DNA from: DATBLE01 sp046734415
GTDB lineage: Bacteria; Actinomycetota; Thermoleophilia; Gaiellales; Gaiellaceae
Reading direction: 5' to 3'
Assembly (NCBI GenBank): GCA_046734415.1
Contig: JBKPRD010000111.1
Span: 1-6,241 of the forward strand
Length of the DNA stretch: 6,241 bases
Under the pieces are notes generated by a model. The model was not told the DNA's origin, did no database searches, and saw only the letters and a program-made list of their open reading frames with translations. Positions 1-5,073 of this stretch are shown one piece after another. Numbering within the stretch: the stretch's first letter is position 1; the number at the start of each line of letters is the position of its first letter. Position numbers and translations under genes: made by a program.

Positions 1-498
1 GTCGAGCGAGCCGCCGACGGCGGCATAGCCCTCCTCGTGCGCGGCGCGCACGCGCTCGTGCCAGTCGGGCGCCGGCTCGACCTCGGGCGGCAGGTGGGCG
101 ACCGCGCCCGTGGGATCCCGCTTCGCCACCTCCACGTCGACGCGCAGCAGCTCGTTACCGATCTCCGAGAGCCAGTAACGGCCCTCGAGCACGAGGTCGA
201 ACGCGAGCCGGTAGCGGCCCGGGGGGATCACCCCGACGACCGGGAGCTCGACTCCGGTGCGCTCGCCGGGTGCGACCGCCGGAAGCGGCGTGCGCAGCCC
301 GTCCCAGTCGATCGGGTTGTCGAGGTCGTCGAGCCAGTGATACGAGACGAGCAGGTCGTGCCACGGGGCGCTGCCGGCGTTCTCGATCTCGACCCGCGCC
401 CGGCTCTCGACGCCCGCCTGCAGCCGGCCGAGCTCGTAGCCGAGCCAGCGAACGGCGAGCGGTCCCGCGGGGACGGTGTGAGCGGGGGCGCGCTTCAA
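1..498 (-). CDS. Partial protein with an Ig-like/beta-sandwich module, possibly envelope-polysaccharide related (C-terminus outside window)
   Basis: The frame is open for 166 codons from a TTG at 498 to the left edge. An in-frame TAG (513-511) lies just upstream, and no ATG, GTG or other TTG comes before about codon 83, so TTG is the best start. Residues about 16-124 read like a single beta-sandwich: an N-x-G-x-x-x-W turn (N40, G42, W46), a YHWLD strand (53-57), a WDGLRTPLP segment (65-73), a PGE turn (77-79) and PPGRYRLAFDL (92-102), followed by a WLSE segment (109-112). A linker then leads to DWHERV (145-150) and GYAAVGGSL (157-165), where the window ends. No signal peptide or membrane segment is visible in this part. 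I recall such modules next to glycosyltransferase or polysaccharide genes in actinobacteria, so an envelope role is an inference, weakly supported by the divergent Wzt-like ATPase operon. The catalytic part, if any, is not in view. Confidence 0.72.
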   Translation of the reverse strand, partial: MKRAPAHTVPAGPLAVRWLGYELGRLQAGVESRARVEIENAGSAPWHDLLVSYHWLDDLDNPIDWDGLRTPLPAVAPGERTGVELPVVGVIPPGRYRLAFDLVLEGRYWLSEIGNELLRVDVEVAKRDPTGAVAHLPPEVEPAPDWHERVRAAHEEGYAAVGGSLD

Positions 499-506
499 TG
501 CGGGGC

Positions 507-513
507 TAGTCTA
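507..513. promoter_or_regulatory. Overlapping divergent -10-like hexamers between the minus-strand gene and hemE
   Basis: The 20-base gap 499-518 contains the near-palindrome CTAGTCTAG (506-514). On the plus strand TAGTCT (507-512) fits TANNNT and ends 6 bases before the hemE GTG at 519. On the minus strand TAGACT (513-508) fits TANNNT and ends 9 bases before the TTG at 498. Neither gene has a Shine-Dalgarno sequence, and there is no room for one if transcription starts at the usual distance. I infer leaderless transcription for hemE and a leader of at most a few bases for the other gene. No convincing -35 element is seen on either side. Confidence 0.5.
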
Positions 514-518
514 GGCCT

Positions 519-1541
519 GTGTCTGAGCCGCTCCTCGTCCGTGCGCTGAGGCGCGAGCCGGTGGAGCGCACGCCGGTCTGGTTCATGCGCCAGGCCGGCC
601 GGTCGCTCCGCGAGTACCGCGAGCTGCGCGAGCGCTACTCCTTCTTCGAGCTGGCGGGGACTCCGGAGCTGTGCGCGGAGGTGACGCTGCAGCCGGTTCG
701 CCGGCTGGGCGTGGACGCGGCGGTGCTCTTCGCGGACATCATGACCCCCGTTCTCTCGATGGGGATCGACGTCGAGCTCGTGGAGGGGACGGGGCCCGTG
801 GTCGCGGAGCCCGTCCGGAGCGCCGACGACGTCGCGCGGCTGCGCGTTCCCGGCGAGTTCGACTCCGTCGCGGAGGCGCTGCGCCTCGTGCGCGCGGAGC
901 TCGAGCCGGAGCGTGCGGTGATCGGCTTCTGCGGGGGCCCGTTCACCGTCGCCGGCTACCTGGTCGAGGGGAAGCCGAGCCGGGACTTCGTGCGTGTGAA
1001 GGAGCTGATGTACCGCGAGCCGGAGGTGTGGCACGCGCTGATGGAGAAGCTCGCGCAATCGTTTGCCGGATACCTGCGCGCGCAGGTCGCCGCCGGCGCG
1101 GACGCGATCCAGCTGTTCGACTCATGGGTGGGCGTCCTCTCGGTCGCGGACTACGAGGAGTTCGTCGCGCCCTACTCGGCGAAGGTGCTCGCGGCGGTCG
1201 AGGTGCCGACGATCCACTTCGGCACCGCCACGGCGCACCTGCTCGCGTCGATGGCGGCGGCGGGCGGCGACGCGATCGGCCTCGACTGGCGCATCCCCCT
1301 CGACCAGGGCTGGCTCGCGGTCGGCCCGGACCGGGGCGTGCAGGGGAACCTCGATCCAGGCGTCCTGCTCGGCCCGCGGGAGCGCGCCGAGGCCGCCTCG
1401 CTCGACGTGCTCGACCGAGCCGGCGGACGCCCCGGCCACGTCTTCAACCTCGGGCACGGCGTGCTCCCGTCGACGAACCCGGACGACCTCGCCCGCCTCG
1501 TCGAACTCGTCCACGCGCGCACCGCCAAGGCTGCTCTGTGA
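519..1541 (+). CDS. hemE: Uroporphyrinogen decarboxylase
   Basis: This cytoplasmic enzyme removes the four acetate carboxyls of uroporphyrinogen III to give coproporphyrinogen III, the branch-point substrate for heme. The 340-residue length is normal for HemE. Family motifs are all present: RQAGR (24-28), which binds substrate carboxylates; the catalytic aspartate D73 in LFADIMTP; the GFCGGPFT stretch (136-143) followed by active-site Y147 in YLVEG; S202 in QLFDSWVG; and H313 in NLGHGVLP near the C-terminus. The start is GTG at 519, directly before SEPLLVRAL, the usual N-terminal position for the family. It lies 6 bases after a TAGTCT hexamer and has no Shine-Dalgarno sequence, so a leaderless mRNA is likely. 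Its stop overlaps the start of the ferrochelatase gene in a GTGA junction. It is the first gene of a four-gene plus-strand operon. Confidence 0.97.
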   Translation: MSEPLLVRALRREPVERTPVWFMRQAGRSLREYRELRERYSFFELAGTPELCAEVTLQPVRRLGVDAAVLFADIMTPVLSMGIDVELVEGTGPVVAEPVRSADDVARLRVPGEFDSVAEALRLVRAELEPERAVIGFCGGPFTVAGYLVEGKPSRDFVRVKELMYREPEVWHALMEKLAQSFAGYLRAQVAAGADAIQLFDSWVGVLSVADYEEFVAPYSAKVLAAVEVPTIHFGTATAHLLASMAAAGGDAIGLDWRIPLDQGWLAVGPDRGVQGNLDPGVLLGPRERAEAASLDVLDRAGGRPGHVFNLGHGVLPSTNPDDLARLVELVHARTAKAAL

Positions 1542-2419
1542 GCGCCGCCGTCGTCCTGATGGCGTACGGCTCGCCCGAGCGGATCGAAGACGTGCCCGCG
1601 TACTACGCCGACATCCGCGGCGGGCGCCCGGTCCGGCCGGAGCTGCTCGACGACCTGACGGCGCGTTACCGGCGGCTCGGGATCGAGGACCGGAACCCGC
1701 TGAACGAGATCACCGAGCGGACGCGCGCGGCGCTCGAGCTGCAGCTGGGACTGCCCGTCTTCACCGGCATGAAGCACTGGACGCCGCGGATCGCAGACGC
1801 GGTCGAGACGGCCCTCGCGGGCGGGGCGGCCACGATCGTTGGGCTCGTCCTCGCGCCGCACTACTCGCGAATGTCGATCGGCGGCTACCGCACGCGACTC
1901 GAGGACGCGCTCGCCGACAGGGCGGAGCTGCTCTTCGTCGAGAGCTGGCACGACGAGCCGGCCCTCGTCGAGCTCTGGGCCGAGCGGCTGCACGGAACCC
2001 GAGCGCATGTCGTCTTCACCGCCCACAGCCTGCCGGCGCGGATCCTGGACGAGGGCGATTCGTATCAGGCCCAGCTGCTGGAGACGGCGGCGGCGATCGC
2101 CGGGGCGGCGGGCGTCGGCGGCTGGTCGTTCAGCTTCCAGTCGGAGTCGCCGAGCGGCGAGGCGTGGCTCGGGCCCGACATCCTCGACCACCTCGGCGAC
2201 CTGCACGCCCGCGGGGTCGACCACGTCCTGCTCGCGCCAATCGGCTTCGTCGCCGACCACCTGGAGATCCGCTGGGACCTCGACTCAGAGGCCCGCGAAA
2301 GGGCGCGGGAGCTTGGCCTCCGCCTCGAGCGCGCGGAGATGCCGAACGACGACCCGGCGTTCGTCGCGGTCCTGGCCGGGATCGTCCGGCGAGCGCTCGC
2401 GGTACGCTCGTCGGCGTGA
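1538..2419 (+). CDS. hemH: Ferrochelatase, probably coproporphyrin type (CpfC)
   Basis: The protein inserts ferrous iron into a porphyrin ring. From the GTG at 1538 it has 293 residues, somewhat short compared with the roughly 310 of Bacillus HemH. The catalytic histidine is H163 in FTAHSLP and the acidic partner is E243 in the PIGFVADHLE motif; NPLNEIT and APHYSRMS, both conserved in the family, are also present. Y10 in the N-terminal MAYGSP motif sits where coproporphyrin ferrochelatases of Gram-positive bacteria have the tyrosine that can ligate iron, so I favour coproporphyrin III as substrate. There is no cysteine in the protein, so it cannot carry the [2Fe-2S] cluster found in some actinobacterial homologues. 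The start overlaps the hemE stop (GTGA), and an AAGG ribosome-binding sequence lies 7 bases upstream (1527-1530). Its own stop overlaps the start of the ABC ATPase gene the same way. Confidence 0.95.
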   Translation: MSAAVVLMAYGSPERIEDVPAYYADIRGGRPVRPELLDDLTARYRRLGIEDRNPLNEITERTRAALELQLGLPVFTGMKHWTPRIADAVETALAGGAATIVGLVLAPHYSRMSIGGYRTRLEDALADRAELLFVESWHDEPALVELWAERLHGTRAHVVFTAHSLPARILDEGDSYQAQLLETAAAIAGAAGVGGWSFSFQSESPSGEAWLGPDILDHLGDLHARGVDHVLLAPIGFVADHLEIRWDLDSEARERARELGLRLERAEMPNDDPAFVAVLAGIVRRALAVRSSA

Positions 2420-3621
2420 GACCCGGCGAGATCGTCGTCGACCGGGCGAGCCGGCGCTTCCTCGTCCGTCCCCAGCCCGTGCGCACGCTGAAGGAGGCAC
2501 TGCTCTCGCGAAACGGCGCGAAGGCGACCGAGGTCTGGGCGCTCCACGACGTCTCGCTCCGGGTCGAGCCCGGCGAGGCGGTCGGGCTGATCGGCCGGAA
2601 CGGTTCCGGCAAGACGACGTTGCTCCGGCTCGTCGCCGGGATCGTCAAGCCGACCTCCGGCCGCGTCGAGGCCGCCGGGCGGGTCGCCAGCCTGCTCGAG
2701 CTCGGCGCCGGCTTCCACCCCGACTTCACCGGCCGCGACAACGTCTATCTGAACGGCTCGATCTACGGCCTGAAGCGAGCGCAGATCCGGGCGCTGATGG
2801 ACGAGATCGTGGCCTTCGCCGAGCTCGAACGCTTCATCGACATCCCCGTCCGGACGTACTCGTCCGGGATGTACATGCGACTCGGGTTCGCGGTCGCCGC
2901 CCACATCGACGCCGACGTCCTGCTGCTCGACGAGGTCTTCGCCGTCGGCGACGAGGAGTTCCAGCGCAAGTGCTTCGCGAAGATCTTCGAGTTCAAGCAG
3001 CGCGGTGGGACGATCGTGTACGTGTCGCACGACGCCGCCTCCGTCGAGCGCCTGTGCGAGCGCGCCGTCCTGCTCCGGGACGGCCGCGTCGAGATCGACG
3101 GCTCGACGCAGGAGGCGCTGGCCCGGTACCACAAACTGCTGGCGGACGAGCGCGACCCGGAGGAGAGCGCCGCCGGTCTGTCGGAGTACGGCAGCGGCGA
3201 GGCTCGGATCGTTCAGGCACGCCTGCTCGGGCCCGACGGCGAGGACCGCGTCCAGCTCCTCGCCGGCGAGCGGGCGACCGTGGAGCTGCGCGTCGAGGCG
3301 AGGGAGCCGCTCCCGCCCCCGCGCGTGTCGCTCGAGCTCCGCGACGAGGCGGGGCTGCTGCTCGCCGCCGCGACCAAGAACACGCGAGAGCTCGGCTGGC
3401 GCGAGGAGCCCGGCGAGCGCGTGCTGCGCTTCGACGTCGAGCGTCCGCCGCTCGCGGACGGCCGTTTCCGCCTCCGGTTCGAGCTCAGCGACGAGCAGGG
3501 CCGGCGCCTCTACCATTGGCTGGACGACGGCGTGCGGTTCGTCGTCTACCCGGGAGAGCCGGTGCGAGGACCGGTCCTGATCGAGGGCAACTGGACACTG
3601 CAAGAGACTGGAGACGAGTGA
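2416..3621 (+). CDS. ABC transporter ATP-binding protein, Wzt/TagH polysaccharide-export type with C-terminal Wzt_C-like domain
   Basis: This 401-residue protein is the cytoplasmic ATPase half of an exporter for lipid-linked polysaccharide (O-antigen, teichoic acid and similar). The nucleotide-binding domain (about 5-230) has Walker A GRNGSGKT (60-67), the LLELGAGFHPDFTGRDN segment (93-109) typical of the Wzt/KpsT/TagH group, the signature YSSGM (148-152), Walker B VLLLDE (168-173) with the following VGD loop, and switch histidine H205 in VSHD. Residues about 255-390 form an extra beta-rich domain that resembles Wzt_C, which in Wzt proteins recognises the modified end of the exported glycan. 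The GTG start at 2416 overlaps the hemH stop (GTGA), and its stop overlaps the next gene likewise. The partner Wzm-type permease normally lies beside the ATPase but is absent here, so substrate and partner are unknown. I therefore give no gene symbol. Confidence 0.92.
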   Translation: MRPGEIVVDRASRRFLVRPQPVRTLKEALLSRNGAKATEVWALHDVSLRVEPGEAVGLIGRNGSGKTTLLRLVAGIVKPTSGRVEAAGRVASLLELGAGFHPDFTGRDNVYLNGSIYGLKRAQIRALMDEIVAFAELERFIDIPVRTYSSGMYMRLGFAVAAHIDADVLLLDEVFAVGDEEFQRKCFAKIFEFKQRGGTIVYVSHDAASVERLCERAVLLRDGRVEIDGSTQEALARYHKLLADERDPEESAAGLSEYGSGEARIVQARLLGPDGEDRVQLLAGERATVELRVEAREPLPPPRVSLELRDEAGLLLAAATKNTRELGWREEPGERVLRFDVERPPLADGRFRLRFELSDEQGRRLYHWLDDGVRFVVYPGEPVRGPVLIEGNWTLQETGDE

Positions 3622-3896
3622 GCTACCAAACCTGTCCGGACTGGCCCGAGCTGATGGAGATCGCGCCGGATCTCCAGTTCAAGCACATGACCGTCCGGCA
3701 CGCGCAGCTCCCCGCGGACGCGCTGATGCAGGTCCCCGACGTGAACCTCGACGACGCGGAGATCTGCTGCGATCCCGACCGGCACGTCTTCTTCGCCCGG
3801 CACACGGACCCGCGGGTGGTGGAGGCGCTCCGCAGCTCCCACTGGTTCGACCTGACCGAGTGGACGGTGTCGGGTCCGGGCCGCCGCGTCGGCTAG
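3618..3896 (+). CDS. 92-residue protein of unknown function with clustered Cys and His residues
   Basis: I do not recognise this protein. It starts with GTG at 3618 inside the ABC gene's stop (GTGA), with GGAGA at 3610-3614 as a closely spaced ribosome-binding sequence, and ends with TAG at 3894-3896. It has no signal peptide or membrane segment and is probably cytoplasmic. Visible features are an N-terminal TCPDWPELMEIAPDLQFKH stretch (5-23), an EICCDPDRHVFFARH stretch (48-62) with adjacent cysteines C50 and C51, and a C-terminal HWFDLTEW segment (75-82). Three cysteines (6, 50, 51) and five histidines (23, 28, 56, 62, 75) in 92 residues could bind a metal or heme, but this is speculation. 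The third GTGA coupling in a row, the structured sequence and the exact abutment with the converging gene argue that it is a real gene. It closes the operon. Confidence 0.8.
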   Translation: MSYQTCPDWPELMEIAPDLQFKHMTVRHAQLPADALMQVPDVNLDDAEICCDPDRHVFFARHTDPRVVEALRSSHWFDLTEWTVSGPGRRVG

Positions 3897-3909
3897 GCGC
3901 GCCAGCCGA
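3889..3909. terminator. Inverted repeat over the shared convergent stop codons, possible weak bidirectional terminator
   Basis: TCGGCT (3889-3894) pairs with AGCCGA (3904-3909) across a 9-base loop that contains the self-complementary GGCGCGCC. The 6-bp stem covers the CTAG (3893-3896) that supplies the TAG stop of both converging genes. There is no T-tract on either side, so it is not a classical intrinsic terminator. In sequence this rich in G+C a 6-bp stem can arise by chance. Confidence 0.25.
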
Positions 3910-4564
3910 GAACCGCGACGCCGTCCCACCACTGCGGGTGGTCGCGCTCGTGGCCCCGGATCTCGAACAGCAGGCGCGCGCGGGGCTCCTCGGCCAGGTA
4001 GTCGCGCGTCGCGCGGCCGACGTCGTCCCAGTCGTGGTCGTCGACCACGAGCAGGGCCTCGGGGGCGAGCCACGGTTCGACCGCGCGCAGGCCCCGGACC
4101 TGCGAGTCGTAGTCGTGCGCGCCGTCGTAGTAGTAGACGCCGACGCGGCGATCGCCGAGCGCGCCGCCCTCGAGCACCTCGAAGGCATCGCCCTCGAGGA
4201 TCGTCGCGCGCCCCGCTCCGAACCGGCGCAGGTTCTCCTCCAGCCCGGCGCGGCTCGCCGCCGGCAGGTGCTTGCCCCTGACCTCGAGCGGCCCGAACCG
4301 GAAGCGGTCGATCGCGACGAAGTCGCCGTCGTTGCCGCGCATCGCGCCGATCAGGCTGGCTCCGAAGTACGTGCCGACCTCGACGTAGGTCTCGCCCGAG
4401 TCGAGCAGCGAGGCGGCGAAGTTGAGCAGCGCGAGGACGTTCTCCTCGGCGAGGTTGGGCACCCCCGTGATCACGTCGTCGAACCTCGCCTCGCGCGGGT
4501 GCGGCGAGCGCGGGAAGTCGTCGAACAGGTTCGGGAGCTCGGCGGCGAAGCGCTCGACGTCCAC
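3893..4564 (-). CDS. Class I SAM-dependent methyltransferase (Methyltransf_24-like)
   Basis: This is a 223-residue cytoplasmic protein with a Rossmann methyltransferase fold. The SAM-binding motif I is VEVGTYFG (61-68), and the acidic residue after the second strand is D86 in AIDRF. EGDAFE (124-129) and the YYYDGAHDYDSQVRGL stretch (144-159), followed by LLVVDDHDW (171-179), match the pattern of Methyltransf_24 proteins, where the D-G-x-H and D-D motifs surround the active site. Such enzymes often modify sugars, lipids or small molecules; the substrate here cannot be told. The start is GTG at 4564, because an in-frame TAG lies four codons upstream. There is no Shine-Dalgarno sequence, and a TAGAAA hexamer ends 6 bases before the GTG, so the mRNA may be leaderless. 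Its stop shares CTAG with the end of the 92-residue gene on the other strand, and it diverges from the acetyltransferase gene. Confidence 0.9.
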   Translation of the reverse strand: MDVERFAAELPNLFDDFPRSPHPREARFDDVITGVPNLAEENVLALLNFAASLLDSGETYVEVGTYFGASLIGAMRGNDGDFVAIDRFRFGPLEVRGKHLPAASRAGLEENLRRFGAGRATILEGDAFEVLEGGALGDRRVGVYYYDGAHDYDSQVRGLRAVEPWLAPEALLVVDDHDWDDVGRATRDYLAEEPRARLLFEIRGHERDHPQWWDGVAVLGWRA

Positions 4565-4570
4565 GGCCGA

Positions 4571-4580
4571 TTTCTACACT
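4571..4580. promoter_or_regulatory. Overlapping divergent -10-like hexamers between the methyltransferase and acetyltransferase genes
   Basis: The gap between the methyltransferase GTG (4564) and the presumed acetyltransferase start (4588) holds an A/T-rich patch, TTTCTACACT. On the plus strand TACACT (4575-4580) fits TANNNT and ends 7 bases before 4588. On the minus strand TAGAAA (4576-4571) is a weaker match and ends 6 bases before the GTG. The two hexamers share the TA at 4575-4576. Both spacings are those of leaderless transcripts. No -35 elements are apparent, and any would lie inside the coding regions. Confidence 0.4.
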
Positions 4581-4587
4581 CAGCGGC

Positions 4588-5073
4588 ATCGAGACGGAGC
4601 GGCTCATCCTCCGCAGGCCCGTCGCCGACGACGCGGACGCGCCGATCTGGTTCGGGATCGATCCGGCACAGGCGCTCGCGCTCGCCGACGACCACTGGAA
4701 GCGCCACGGCTTCGGGCCGTGGACCGCGGTCCTGCGTGAGACCGGCGAGCCGGTTGCCTCGATCGATCTCCACTTCGCCGGACCGGGGATCGTCGGCATC
4801 GATGCGGACGAGATCGAGGTCGGCTGGGTCGTCGCCGTCGCCGCGCGCGGTCGCGGGTTCGCAACCGAGGCCGCCCGGGCCGCGATCGGCTACGCGTTCG
4901 ACGTCCTCGGCGTCGACCAGGTCGTCGCGTACACGAGCCCGGGGAACGCGGCCTCGCTCCGCGTGATGGAGAAGCTCGGGATGACGGTTCGCGGCGAGGG
5001 CCGCTCGCGCGACGGCAAGCCCGCGGTCATCCTCGTCGCCAGGCGAGGACCTCAGCCAGCGGCCGCGTGTTGA
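4588..5073 (+). CDS. GNAT family N-acetyltransferase (RimJ/RimL-like), non-canonical start
   Basis: The reading frame encodes a protein that would transfer an acetyl group from acetyl-CoA to an amine; the substrate is unknown. It opens with IETERLILRRP (1-11 counted from ATC at 4588), the classic N-terminus of Acetyltransf_3-type GNATs. It then shows EVGWVV (77-82), the acetyl-CoA pyrophosphate loop RGRGFATEA (87-95), and the C-terminal N-x-x-S-x-R-V-M-E-K-L-G-M motif (120-132). The segment between the first strand and motif A is short for the family. The frame is open from a TGA at 4468-4470 to the TGA at 5071-5073, yet no ATG, GTG or TTG occurs before the late GTG-ATG at residues 126-127. 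Candidate starts are ATC at 4588, placed 7 bases after a TACACT hexamer, or ATT at 4570, which would add MSTLSG. A start lost by mutation or a sequencing error is the alternative. The end overlaps the PolX-like gene by 47 bases. Confidence 0.8.
   Translation: METERLILRRPVADDADAPIWFGIDPAQALALADDHWKRHGFGPWTAVLRETGEPVASIDLHFAGPGIVGIDADEIEVGWVVAVAARGRGFATEAARAAIGYAFDVLGVDQVVAYTSPGNAASLRVMEKLGMTVRGEGRSRDGKPAVILVARRGPQPAAAC

Noticed and set aside
37..549. 170-codon plus-strand frame opposite the left-edge partial gene
   Set aside because: The minus strand gives a structured beta-sandwich-like protein with a plausible start. The plus frame has no motif and would overlap the hemE start and promoter.
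671..1537. Possible N-terminal extension of the ferrochelatase frame back to 671, as a fusion overlapping hemE
   Set aside because: The upstream translation is Arg/Gly-rich shadow of hemE. Family similarity begins right after the GTG at 1538, where a ribosome-binding sequence is placed correctly.
2065..3603. 512-codon minus-strand frame opposite the ferrochelatase and ATPase genes
   Set aside because: It is antisense to two motif-complete genes, and the translation has no recognisable domain.
3546..4799. Long minus-strand open frame of 417 codons covering the end of the ATPase gene, the 92-residue gene and the methyltransferase in another frame
   Set aside because: Its translation is Arg/Ala/Pro-rich without motifs, and it runs across three well-supported genes. 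It is an artefact of scarce stop codons in G+C-rich DNA.
3860..4966. Long plus-strand open frame of 368 codons opposite the methyltransferase and overlapping the acetyltransferase
   Set aside because: The opposite strand encodes a methyltransferase with clear SAM motifs, and this frame shows only repetitive Arg/Ser/Val-rich sequence. It is an antisense shadow.
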